Source: Nitrospira sp. SG-bin2 (GTDB lineage Bacteria; Nitrospirota; Nitrospiria; Nitrospirales; Nitrospiraceae). Taken from it: a stretch of 64,000 nucleotides of DNA. The stretch's first letter is position 1. Every line of letters begins with the position of its first letter. A program made the translations under genes and the position numbers. Where the stretch lies: assembly GCA_002083405.1 (NCBI GenBank), contig LVWT01000033.1, forward strand, positions 1 to 64,000, written 5' to 3'. Positions 7,993 through 15,979 of this stretch are shown in pieces. The notes under the pieces are model-generated. The model did no database searches. It was not told the DNA's origin and saw only the letters and a list, made by a program, of their open reading frames with translations.

Positions 7993-8340
7993 CTATCCAG
8001 AGGAAAACCTGGCGCCAACGGGGTAGAGCGGAGCATACGCGGCTCGAATGCGTTCTTTGTCGCCTTCCATCCCCCGCACCTCCAGCCACAGCGGCCCGCC
8101 GTTCGGCTCGACAATGAGCATGAAACTCAGCTGCGGCGAATGCTGCCCCTCGAAGAGCAGATAATCCGCAATCCGTCTCGCCAGGAGATCCGCACGTTTG
8201 AATCTGAATGCGTATCCTCCCTCGATATCCTGAACCTCCGCGACATGCTTGAACAGTCCGGCTACGAGCATCTGCCTGCGGAGCTGGATCGCACGATCGA
8301 GGACCGGTGAAACGAGAGAGACATCGGATTGGTAATTCAT
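7993..8340 (-). CDS. Conserved hypothetical protein
   Basis: A 115-residue soluble protein starting MNYQSDVSLVSPV. I do not recognise its family. It shows alternating hydrophobic strands (FMLIVEPNGGPLWLEVRGMEG) and no signal peptide or membrane segment. A longer reading from ATG 8409 would run through the probable phoX terminator at 8392-8430, so ATG 8340 is preferred, although no good Shine-Dalgarno is visible. It lies downstream of phoX on the same strand. Confidence 0.55.
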   Translation of the reverse strand: MNYQSDVSLVSPVLDRAIQLRRQMLVAGLFKHVAEVQDIEGGYAFRFKRADLLARRIADYLLFEGQHSPQLSFMLIVEPNGGPLWLEVRGMEGDKERIRAAYAPLYPVGARFSSG

Positions 8341-8379
8341 AGTGTAAGCCGTACGCGGCGCTTGTGCCGCAGTTTCATG

Positions 8380-8430
8380 GAAATAAACAACGCGCGGCCC
8401 CCCGGACATGAATCGCCCGAGGAGCCGCGC
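8380..8430 (-). terminator. Rho-independent terminator after phoX
   Basis: On the minus strand a 14-bp GC-rich stem (8417-8430 with 8392-8405, two G-T pairs) is followed by a T-rich run at 8391-8380, directly after the phoX stop. Confidence 0.75.
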
Positions 8431-8439
8431 ACACGTGAA

Positions 8440-10428
8440 CTAGCTGCCGATGATGCCGCCGTCGTTTTTCGTGACGACGATCAGGCTCGAACGCGGACGT
8501 CCCCCATCGGGACCATCAGGCCAGGAGCTGAATTGCTTCGGGTTCAGCGGGTCGCCCGGCAAGTCGTCCGGACGCTCGCCCGGATGCTGGATGCCGACGA
8601 ACATGGTGCGCCGGTCCGGAGTCATGAACACCCCGGTGATTTCGCACTGAGGCGGACCGACGAGAAAGCGTCGGGTCTCTCTGGTTTCAGGATGCGCCGC
8701 CAGCATCTGGTTGTTGCCGAAACCGGCATAGGCGCCGGTGTTGATCGTGGAAGTTGACACATCGGTCTGAATCCAGATCAATCCGCTTGGATCGACATAG
8801 ATGCCGTCCGGCGATCCGTACTTGTCGCCGACAATCGTGGAACCATGCAGCGAGTTTGCCGGATCGCCGCAGAGCGCGAAGAGATCCCAACCGAAGGTCG
8901 GTTCCGTCCAATCCTGACGATAGTACCAACGGATGATGTGGCCGTAGTTGTTGATGGCGCGCGGATTGGCCGCGTCCACCGGCGGACGGGCAGAACCGGA
9001 GGCCGTAGACCCGTCGGGATTATTGACCGACGGAGGATTCGAGCCGCGCCGGTTGTTATTCGTTAACGTCGCGATGGCCGTCAGATCGTTCGGGAACGTG
9101 TCGATCCATTCGGGACGATCCATCATGGTCGCGCCGGCGGCATCCGCCGCCCCGCGCGTATTGATCAGGATATCGTTCAACGACCACCCGGCGAGACGAG
9201 GATTATCCGGAGTGAGCGGCAGCCATTCTCCGGTTCCGTCCGCATGGAACTTCGCGACGTAGAGAATACCGTCATCGAGTGGATTGATACCTTGAAAACG
9301 TGCCTGCTTCCATGGCAAGTTGGACACGTACCGATAGATATACTCGTTCCGCTCGTCGTCGCCCATATAGACCACGACACGGCCGTTCCGGGCTTCCTGC
9401 ACCCAGGCGCCTTCATGCTTGATTCGACCGAGTGCCGTACGCTTGACTGGCGTTGAATTCGGCCTGAACGGATCGATCTCTACCACCCATCCAAAACGGT
9501 TCGGCTCGTTCGGCTCTTCATCTGTCCTAAAACGCTTGTCGGTCGTATGCCAAAGGTAGCCGAATCCGGCAGCGGTGATACCATAGCGCCGCTCCAGCGC
9601 CGTTTGCGTACCATTCTTGCGGAAGTACCCGTTGAAATTCTCTTCGCAGGCTAAGTACGTGCCCCAGGGCGTATAGCCCATGGCACAGTTGTTAAGCGTG
9701 CCCAACACCCGTGTCCCTGTCGGATCCTCACTGGTCACGAACCGGGGGTCGCCGGCTGCCGGTCCGCCGATGTTGATCGGGGTCATGCCGGTGATACGTC
9801 GGGCAAACGGAGAGGGCCGCACGACATCCCACTTGCCGCGCCTGCGTCGCCAGTCCCAGGGAAATCCCGTCCGCTTGGTGACTTCGATGATCGAGACCCC
9901 GTGGGCATTGAGCGACTTGTTGGTCTTCTCTTGAGTCCAGTTATTCACACCGTCCGGAAACAGCAGCCCATCATCGGTGTATTCGTTATTCTGCACGATG
10001 AGGCCGCGTTGTGACCCCACGACAGGAAAATAGACGAGTCCGTCGTTGTGCATACCCCACTGACGCGCCTGCTCAGCGGCGGTATTGCTCGCATCTTGCT
10101 TGAACGCTGGACCATTCGAAACAGGATCGCCCCAGGCAATGAGTACCTCGGCTGTATAGCCATTCGGGACAACGACTGTATCGTCTGAAGACACGGGCAC
10201 GCTCTCGAATCCTAGGGACAACCTGCCCCGTGTGGCTTCCTGGTCAATCTCCTGGGCAGAGGCAGGCACGGCCTTGAGCAGCGCTTCAACACCACCCAAC
10301 GATACCGCAGCTGCCGTGGCCATCCCTCCGGTCAAAAATCCACGCCGAGAGAGGCGCGCGTTCAACACATCTTCGAAATGCTCATTGTCCGATTGATTAC
10401 TGACTCCTTCATCATCGATCATCGACAT
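8440..10428 (-). CDS. phoX: PhoX-family alkaline phosphatase, Tat-exported
   Basis: A 662-residue phosphatase of the DUF839/PhoX family. A twin-arginine signal (SRRGFLTGG at residues 27-35, then an alanine-rich stretch) sends the folded enzyme to the periplasm. TPWGTYLACEENFNGYF is the family's Ca/Fe-binding signature, and WGDP, EHGA-like (KHEGAW) and GSPDGIYVDPSGLIW segments fit the beta-propeller. It releases phosphate from organic phosphate esters. ATG 10428 follows AAGGAG by 6 bases. A Pho-box-like triple repeat lies 103 bp upstream and a terminator follows, so it is a single-gene transcript. Confidence 0.87.
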   Translation of the reverse strand: MSMIDDEGVSNQSDNEHFEDVLNARLSRRGFLTGGMATAAAVSLGGVEALLKAVPASAQEIDQEATRGRLSLGFESVPVSSDDTVVVPNGYTAEVLIAWGDPVSNGPAFKQDASNTAAEQARQWGMHNDGLVYFPVVGSQRGLIVQNNEYTDDGLLFPDGVNNWTQEKTNKSLNAHGVSIIEVTKRTGFPWDWRRRRGKWDVVRPSPFARRITGMTPINIGGPAAGDPRFVTSEDPTGTRVLGTLNNCAMGYTPWGTYLACEENFNGYFRKNGTQTALERRYGITAAGFGYLWHTTDKRFRTDEEPNEPNRFGWVVEIDPFRPNSTPVKRTALGRIKHEGAWVQEARNGRVVVYMGDDERNEYIYRYVSNLPWKQARFQGINPLDDGILYVAKFHADGTGEWLPLTPDNPRLAGWSLNDILINTRGAADAAGATMMDRPEWIDTFPNDLTAIATLTNNNRRGSNPPSVNNPDGSTASGSARPPVDAANPRAINNYGHIIRWYYRQDWTEPTFGWDLFALCGDPANSLHGSTIVGDKYGSPDGIYVDPSGLIWIQTDVSTSTINTGAYAGFGNNQMLAAHPETRETRRFLVGPPQCEITGVFMTPDRRTMFVGIQHPGERPDDLPGDPLNPKQFSSWPDGPDGGRPRSSLIVVTKNDGGIIGS

Positions 10429-10530
10429 CGCAATCTCCTTCCGATCGTTGTGAACACCAGGGGACACCGGTACAATTCCTACAAGCAGCCGCAGCTTCAC
10501 ATCAGTCGGTTACGCATCAATCTGGCCTTT

Positions 10531-10558
10531 CTCAAGAATTCGTAACGGCGCAGTTAAA
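10531..10558 (-). promoter_or_regulatory. Pho-box-like repeat upstream of phoX
   Basis: Reading the minus strand: TTTAAC (10558-10553), CGTTAC (10547-10542), CTTGAG (10536-10531), at 11-bp period. Confidence 0.68.
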
Positions 10559-10864
10559 TATACCCCGCCCCTTCTGAAAGGCGATCAGGCAGTTAGGACG
10601 CTACGGGCTTCCAATACCGGGTCACTCTCCGCATTCCCACGATCAGCACTTTCGCAACGATCCGTTACGAGCGGCTCTGTACACCATCACATACTCGAAG
10701 CAGCCGCGTAGGGAGGAGATGATGCACGAAGGAAGAGGCTGACACTTATCGATCGACGGAGAGCAGACAACGGACAAAATCCGCCCGACCTGAGACGGAG
10801 ATAAATCGAAAGGCGGGTGAAGGTCATCGGCCGGCTTCGCAGGCCAACGAGATCGCCTGAGCAC
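10559..10864. other. Intergenic stretch, no gene seen
   Basis: Between the phoX box and the end of the lipoprotein gene at 10865. Open frames here lack ribosome-binding sites and recognisable protein sequence. GTTAC-like bases near 10663 are not part of an 11-bp series. Confidence 0.5.
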
Positions 10865-11281
10865 CTACTGGATGAGTTCCTGCACGACACCGTGGGCATC
10901 GTAGCGAATGCGCATCTCGCGGTCCGATCTTCCCCGAAGTCCCCCGTCAGCCGAGATGGAGCCATAGCTCCGAACAATCGGCTCCATTTTGGTCGCCACC
11001 AGCCCTCGTGGACCCGCCTGCGCTTTCGGGATTTCCATGGGAGGCCTTGAATGGCTCACGGCCCGCGGCCGGTAGACGACCGTTTCGCCCTCTGCCGCAG
11101 TCATGACGAGGTCCGGCTCGCCATAGGCTTCAACCACTTCTTCTCTCGTGGTGTGGCCGACTATGATCCATTCGTTCTGATGAGGAGCAAACGCGCACGC
11201 GGAGAGAAGGACCAGAAATCCCCATGAGATTGAGGTCCACCGCAACCAGGCAACAGGCATGCACATCGCACACCACCGCAT
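10865..11281 (-). CDS. Lipoprotein with BamE/SmpA-like domain
   Basis: A 138-residue lipoprotein: membrane stretch WGFLVLLSAC near residues 19-28 ends in a lipobox cysteine. After it, TREEVVEAYGEPDLVM followed by ETVVYRP matches the SmpA/BamE type core, and a second half ends in MRIRYDAHGVVQEL. AGGAGG lies 6 bases before ATG 11281. It follows phoU after 50 bp on the same strand and is probably co-transcribed, so it may be part of the phosphate response, perhaps in the envelope. Exact role unknown. Confidence 0.7.
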   Translation of the reverse strand: MRWCAMCMPVAWLRWTSISWGFLVLLSACAFAPHQNEWIIVGHTTREEVVEAYGEPDLVMTAAEGETVVYRPRAVSHSRPPMEIPKAQAGPRGLVATKMEPIVRSYGSISADGGLRGRSDREMRIRYDAHGVVQELIQ

Positions 11282-11331
11282 GTGGAACCTCCTTGTCCTG
11301 GGGCGTGGATCGACCGCAACCCGCTCGCCTT

Positions 11332-11994
11332 TCAATTCTCCGACACCATGTGCCGGATAATCTTGCCCTCCACCATATAGACGACGAGTTCGGCAACGTT
11401 CGTCGCATGATCGGCGATCCGCTCATAATACTTGCCGATAAACGTCAGGCGGGCCGACCGCGTGATGGTTCGAGGATCTTCTAGCATGAAGGAAAGGAGT
11501 TCCCTAAAGAGCTGTTCGGTCAAGCCATCGATGAAGTCGTCGTCCCGGCACACCTTTCGAGCCAATTCGGCGTCTCGATTCACAAAGGCGTCCAGGCACT
11601 CTCGCACCGTCTGGCTCGCCCATTCGGCCATTCTGGGAAGATCAATATAGGGTTTGAGCTGAGGTTCCCGGTTCAGCTCGATCACCCGTTCGGCGATATT
11701 GACGGCCAAATCGCTCATCCGCTCAAGCTCCGTGGAAATTTTCATCGTTGTGGTGATGAATCGGAGATCGCCTGCCGCCGGCTGATGAAGCGCCAGAAGG
11801 CGAAGGCACACCTCGTCGATTTCAACGTCCAGCTTGTCGATCGCCACGTCGTGTTCGACGATGCGGATCGCCAGATCGGAATTGCGCATGACCAACGACT
11901 GCAAGGCATCCTGCAGCTGAGATTCGACCAGTGCGCCCATCAGCAGAAGCTGCTTCTTGAGATCTTCCAGCTCTGTATCGAAAAATCGCTGCAT
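11332..11994 (-). CDS. phoU: Phosphate signalling protein PhoU
   Basis: A 220-residue all-helical protein with two PhoU repeats, each carrying the metal-cluster pattern: ELERMSDLAVNIAER (about residues 90-104) and YYERIADHATNVAEL (about 190-204). PhoU links the Pst transporter to the PhoR kinase and represses the Pho response when phosphate is ample. No pst transport genes are adjacent. A four-repeat Pho-box-like element lies 145 bp upstream, predicting feedback control. Confidence 0.92.
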   Translation of the reverse strand: MQRFFDTELEDLKKQLLLMGALVESQLQDALQSLVMRNSDLAIRIVEHDVAIDKLDVEIDEVCLRLLALHQPAAGDLRFITTTMKISTELERMSDLAVNIAERVIELNREPQLKPYIDLPRMAEWASQTVRECLDAFVNRDAELARKVCRDDDFIDGLTEQLFRELLSFMLEDPRTITRSARLTFIGKYYERIADHATNVAELVVYMVEGKIIRHMVSEN

Positions 11995-12138
11995 GACTGC
12001 CTTCAGACGAGAGGACCCGGAACATGACCGATCGTCATGTCTCTGTCAGTCGATCGGATGGTGGATCGCCCGGGAGTTTACCGGCACAGCATATACCAGC
12101 CAAGCATACAATAATCTCATATCTGCATCGCCCCTGGC

Positions 12139-12177
12139 GTTACCTTACTATTATGAAGCGATTAACCTCGAGTAAAT
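12139..12177 (-). promoter_or_regulatory. Pho-box-like repeat upstream of phoU
   Basis: Minus strand: ATTTAC (12177-12172), GTTAAT (12166-12161), CATAAT (12155-12150), GGTAAC (12144-12139), each 11 bp apart. Confidence 0.65.
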
Positions 12178-12264
12178 TGCAGGGCGAATGGGTATGCCTC
12201 AGCCGGGATGAGTCGGCAAATGCCGTGGACAGCGTTTTGGAATAGGCGGTCTTCGCGCACGCTC

Positions 12265-12399
12265 TCAGCCAGCCAGGCTTGATCGTTCACTCCACCGGCC
12301 TGGCCTCATGATCATTCCCAACGGCAACACGCAGGTGATGACCAGAAAGAACACAAGCGAGAGCGTGAGAAAGAATGCACCTCGTAGTTCACTGACCAT
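12265..12399 (-). CDS. Small single-pass membrane protein (44 aa)
   Basis: A 44-residue ORF with a strong AAGGAGG 8 bases before ATG. Residues 8-31 form one hydrophobic helix (FFLTLSLVFFLVITCVLPLG), followed by a short basic tail. It lies between phoU and the 61-residue gene, within the phosphate cluster. No family recognised; the clear ribosome-binding site and membrane segment are the only support. Confidence 0.55.
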   Translation of the reverse strand: MVSELRGAFFLTLSLVFFLVITCVLPLGMIMRPGRWSERSSLAG

Positions 12400-12585
12400 A
12401 CGAATTCACCTCCTTCTCTCTTGTCCTAAGAGACAATACAACCCCTCTTCGGCGATCCAACATGATGGCAGATTGTATTCGGCTGGAATCACTGAATTGT
12501 TGAGGCATTGTCTTAACTCTGTAACATTTCAGCGCCGATCGTGAATGTTCCGACAGCTACCTCTGACATGTCGGCCATCGCACGA

Positions 12586-12602
12586 TTTAACAGAACCTTA
12601 AC
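12586..12602 (+). promoter_or_regulatory. Pho-box-like repeat upstream of a small gene
   Basis: TTTAAC (12586) and CTTAAC (12597) are 11 bp apart and end 70 bp before the 61-residue ORF. Confidence 0.6.
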
Positions 12603-12672
12603 CGGGAGTTCGTTGAGCGATGCTCCCGGTCTATGTACGATAGCTTTCAGCTCATAGTGGCAGGAGGTTCTC

Positions 12673-12858
12673 ATGGGTTTCAGCCCTCATGTTTCCCATA
12701 TCGACATCCGGATCCCTCACGCAGTAACCGAACAGGAATTTCTCCGGCTCGCCGTGCAAGCCGCCGCAAGAAAGTTTCGAGAGTTGCATGCCGGCGCCTC
12801 GTCCCCTGTCCGACGTCCCGGCGCGAGAATAAGCCCGACTCCGGCGCAGGCTGGCTGA
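12673..12858 (+). CDS. Small uncharacterised protein (61 aa), candidate Pho-regulon member
   Basis: A 61-residue ORF with AGGAGG 7 bases before ATG. Residues 1-40 look like a folded unit (VSHIDIRIPHAVTEQEFLRL, then an amphipathic helix AAARKFRELHAG), followed by a proline- and arginine-rich tail. No family recognised. The Pho-box-like pair 70 bp upstream suggests expression in low phosphate. Confidence 0.6.
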   Translation: MGFSPHVSHIDIRIPHAVTEQEFLRLAVQAAARKFRELHAGASSPVRRPGARISPTPAQAG

Positions 12859-13008
12859 GCGAGCGGTTCCTTCTCCCTCCCTGAACAATCTATCCCTGAC
12901 CATGCCACTGCGCGTTCGGGCATGTCGCCTCTCCGGGTCTGCTGCCGTCCGCCCAAACCCCAATGGTATGATGTAAACCACATTTTCAAGCTCAAGGAGA
13001 TGGGAATC

Positions 13009-14124
13009 ATGAACCCCGTATCGTCACCCTCGCTCACCATCCATCAGGGAACCTGTTATGCGCTCTTCGCCTATGACATCGGCCTGTCTATCAATCTCGA
13101 AGAAGCGGAGCGACGGATTACAGCCGGAACCGAACGGGGACGGCTTCGGCATAAGGCCAGAGCACCACAGTATTTTGAGTACCGTCCGGCCCCTCTCTGA
13201 TTGACGCAGGAAGGCGGTGTCCTGATCGTCGGCTTGTACCAATCGAGTCCATCCGTAGAGATCATGGTCTACGACTTCGGAGCCGTGACCATTACATATC
13301 GATTCGCGCTGAACGGACCCTTTGAACGGTTGCTAGAGCTGAGCGAGTCACTCTATGAACATCAACAGTTGCTGACGGAATCCCGCACGCGCGTCGAGCA
13401 ACTCGTCCGGGCCATTCAGCCGACAATCGAACGGCCTCGCATCGCGCGGGAAGTGGAAGACTACATCGTCTTCTCGATCGAATCGTGCTCGGAACCTCAG
13501 AGCGCTTCGCTGTGGGCAAGCCGGGAAGCGGATTTGGCTCATATCCTCCGCGGCGAACGCGCGCCGCTCTCCGATCAAGAAACGAAGGACGCGATGTCCT
13601 GCCGCATCTCCTTCGGGTTGGAAGATACCGCCCTCATCGATTGGCACGCCGCCGTGCTCTTCGGCAAAGACATGGACGACGTCCGTGCGGTGTTGAAATT
13701 CGCCAACGTCGAGTTGCTGGAAATGCGGATTCTCGACAAGCAGCTCGACCAAGCGCTGGATCAGGCCTATGAGGCACTGTCCCGCAAATCGCCGCTGCTC
13801 CCGTTGCCGGGCTCCCACGACAAGGGCGCGACGCACATCGCACAGTTGCAAGTCGACAGCGCCCTGCTGTTCGAGCGGGTCACGAATACGCTGAAGCTGC
13901 TCGGGGATCAATATCTCGCCCGCGTCTCCCGCCTGGCGTCTCAGCGCTTTCACTTGGAGGCCTGGGACGCGAGTATCCTACGCAAACTGCAAACACTGGA
14001 GAGCATCTACGGGAAAATGTCCGACCGCGCCGGGGTCAGACGGATGGAAATGCTCGAATGGATCATCATCGTCCTGATCACGGTCTCAATCGCCGTCTCG
14101 TTTCTCCCCATGGCCGGACACTAA
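13009..14124 (+). pseudogene. RMD1/YagE-family (DUF155) protein, interrupted by TGA
   Basis: Two pieces in one frame are separated only by TGA at 13198-13200. Together they would form about 371 residues: N-terminal YALFAYDIGLSINLEEAE, PQYFEYRPAPL just before the stop, YDFGAVTITYR just after, a long helical middle, and a C-terminal MEMLEWIIIVLITVSIAVSF membrane helix typical of the RMD1/Sif2 family, whose role is unclear in bacteria. AAGGAG lies 9 bases before ATG 13009. Homologues usually continue with arginine at the stop position, so CGA changed to TGA is the simplest event. It could be a true pseudogene, a sequence error, or a truncated protein restarting at ATG 13264. Confidence 0.7.
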
Positions 14125-14193
14125 CCCATATTATGCATGATTGTTCGTAACGAAACCGCTGAGACGCCACACGAGACGAGCGGGTGGAGCCCT

Positions 14194-14239
14194 GGGGACT
14201 GACACCCTTCCTGGGCATCTGCGAGTGGTGTCTGTCCCC
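14194..14239. repeat. REP-like palindrome
   Basis: GGGGACTGACACC (14194-14206) and its near-perfect inverse (14227-14239, one mismatch) form a 13-bp stem. The GACACC/GGTGTC core recurs at 14607-14619 and 15680-15692. Confidence 0.6.
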
Positions 14240-14343
14240 GTCCAAAACCCGCGCAAGACTCTGGAACAGTGAGATGTCCCGCATTTTCTCCTCCCATCTG
14301 TACAATTCCGCTCGATCGTTCGACGCGCTCCTTGCAAACGATT

Positions 14344-14360
14344 CTTAACGAGTACTTTAC
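14344..14360 (+). promoter_or_regulatory. Pho-box-like repeat upstream of a 37-aa ORF
   Basis: CTTAAC (14344) and CTTTAC (14355) are 11 bp apart, 93 bp before ATG 14454. Confidence 0.55.
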
Positions 14361-14453
14361 CGGCTCGAAATGGAAACTTGATCGGTTTGATGCAGTGGTC
14401 AGCTATACATGAACCAACGAGTGTGTTGAGGACTCTTCAACCAGGAGGGACTC

Positions 14454-14567
14454 ATGAGAAGCACGATTCGGAGCTGGGTGACGAGCCACCGTCAAGAGAT
14501 GCGCAACTGGGTTTCAAGCGGCGGTCCACTCCGGCTGGTCGTTCATATCGTTCGTCTCGTTTCCTGA
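14454..14567 (+). CDS. Very small ORF (37 aa), candidate Pho-regulon peptide
   Basis: A 37-residue ORF behind GGAGGG (4 bases from ATG). It is basic and amphipathic: RSTIRSWVTSHRQEMRNWV, then a hydrophobic end RLVVHIVRLVS. No family recognised. A Pho-box-like pair lies 93 bp upstream. The small size leaves real doubt. Confidence 0.42.
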   Translation: MRSTIRSWVTSHRQEMRNWVSSGGPLRLVVHIVRLVS

Positions 14568-14603
14568 CTGTACCTGCCTGAATCGCCAGACCACCGGATA
14601 TAA

Positions 14604-14626
14604 CAGGGTGTCAGACACCATTCTCT
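14604..14626. repeat. REP-like palindrome, copy A
   Basis: Contains the perfect palindrome GGTGTC-A-GACACC (14607-14619). The 23-bp unit recurs at 15677-15699 with one mismatch, so the two copies flank the VPLPA-CTERM gene. Confidence 0.65.
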
Positions 14627-14633
14627 GAGATCC

Positions 14634-15605
14634 TTAAGACAAAGCACGCCCGTTGTTCTTTGGAAACACGCCCAGCCCACGTCGTCCAAATGTATGGACC
14701 AGCGCGGCGACCGTTCCTGTCGCAAACAAGATCCAGGAGGCCGGAAGGGGGACAGGTGAAGCAACAAAACCATGGTAACCCCCTTCAGGACCATAGAACG
14801 TGCCGACGATATACCCGGCATCGTTGATGCCCCAGGCAGTAGTCGAAACCGAAGATTCCGGATCAATGATGGAAAAGAGACCGCTGGAATAGTGGAACCC
14901 GCGAATGGTCGTTCCATCATGGAAACTACCGACGATGTCACCGAACGTATTAATGCCTGACGCGTTGGTCCACAGAGCGCCAGGCACTGTAATCGGGCTA
15001 TAGATCCCTCCACTATAGAGAAAGCCGTGCTCGGTAAAACTGGCATCTCTGAACCGTCCGACAATCTCGCCGGCATTGTTGATGCCCATCGCATCTGTAA
15101 ACGTCGAATCCGGCACTGTAAGGATCGAGAATGTCCCGTTCGGGGACAGGAGAAAACCCTGCTGGCTGTTCAGCGTTCCGATGGTGGTTGCAAACCCTCC
15201 CACTACGTGACCGGTATCGTTGATACCGGAGGCTTGCAGAAACTGTCCGTTCGGACTGTTAATCGAGGTGAACGAGTTTCCATCGTATCGGAACCCCTGG
15301 GTGGGGCTGGTCCCGTCAAAAAACGATCCGACGACATGACCACTGTTGTTAATGTCAAATGCGCCGGTGGTCGAAGCTCCTGGGACAGCCAGCGAATTGA
15401 AGCTCCCATCAGAATAGACAAAAGCCTGATTGGGAAGCTGAGATCCTCCAACCATATGGCCGGCATTGTTGATTCCGGAAAGGCCGGTGGCAAAGGCTCC
15501 CGGCACATCGATGGGCGTATAAGTGAACTCCAGCCCGAATGCCCGAGGCATACAGGCAAATCCGAAGACAAGGACATTGAGTAACACTATCGCAATCTTT
15601 TGCAT
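14634..15605 (-). CDS. Secreted HAF-repeat protein with VPLPA-type PEP-CTERM anchor
   Basis: A 323-residue exported protein: signal peptide (residues 1-24, ending FACMPRAFG), then about seven repeats of the HAF type (GINNAGHMVG, DINNSGHVVG, GINDTGHVVG and so on), which should fold as a beta-propeller-like array. The C-terminus has the sorting signal VPLPAS, a hydrophobic helix and FGRR. Such signals are recognised and removed by exosortases; the window encodes one at 44551-46191. Twelve extra residues follow the arginines, which is unusual. GGAAAGGA precedes ATG 15605. REP-like repeats flank the gene. Confidence 0.8.
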   Translation of the reverse strand: MQKIAIVLLNVLVFGFACMPRAFGLEFTYTPIDVPGAFATGLSGINNAGHMVGGSQLPNQAFVYSDGSFNSLAVPGASTTGAFDINNSGHVVGSFFDGTSPTQGFRYDGNSFTSINSPNGQFLQASGINDTGHVVGGFATTIGTLNSQQGFLLSPNGTFSILTVPDSTFTDAMGINNAGEIVGRFRDASFTEHGFLYSGGIYSPITVPGALWTNASGINTFGDIVGSFHDGTTIRGFHYSSGLFSIIDPESSVSTTAWGINDAGYIVGTFYGPEGGYHGFVASPVPLPASWILFATGTVAALVHTFGRRGLGVFPKNNGRALS

Positions 15606-15676
15606 GGCAGTCCTTTCCATCCAATTCGTCGTTGGGGTTCAGAATGAATTCATGCACTCGCTTTCCAAAGATATGA

Positions 15677-15699
15677 CAGGGTGTCAGGCACCATTCTCT
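15677..15699. repeat. REP-like palindrome, copy B
   Basis: Matches the unit at 14604-14626 in 22 of 23 positions, same orientation, on the other side of the VPLPA-CTERM gene. Confidence 0.65.
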
Positions 15700-15809
15700 T
15701 CTCTCTTATCACAGCCATCTGCCGCATACAGTGCTCCCTTCACGCCTGAACGAACCCATCGATCCTGCTACAGGGACAAGACGATACTGAGAAAGGCGAC
15801 AATCTGCCA

Positions 15810-15826
15810 GTTAAGATTCTGTTAAC
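15810..15826 (+). promoter_or_regulatory. Pho-box-like repeat upstream of ppk
   Basis: GTTAAG (15810) and GTTAAC (15821) are 11 bp apart. They lie 154 bp before ppk and about 205 bp before the divergent VPLPA-CTERM gene, so either could be controlled. Confidence 0.58.
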
Positions 15827-15979
15827 GGAAAGACAGGACTGGGAAAGCTAGGGCCGAATTCAAGCCTGCAGGCCGGAATAGAACGAAATACTGCGGCTGC
15901 GGCTCTTGAGGCCAAGGAGGGCGGGCGCATATGATAGGCGCCGACTCATGAACGGTGTCGGACCACCGGGCAGGCCGCT

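Noticed and set aside
8341..8409. N-terminal extension of the 7993-8340 gene to ATG 8409
   Set aside because: It runs through the probable phoX terminator and reads as low-quality protein.
10643..10977. Minus-strand ORFs between phoX and the lipoprotein gene
   Set aside because: Overlap the real gene or have unlikely composition and no ribosome-binding site.
12512..12525. Pair CTTAAC/TGTAAC as Pho box
   Set aside because: Spacing is 8 bp, not 11.
13198..13200. Selenocysteine reading of the TGA in the RMD1-family gene
   Set aside because: The site is not in a redox motif, neighbours suggest arginine, and no obvious selenocysteine hairpin follows.
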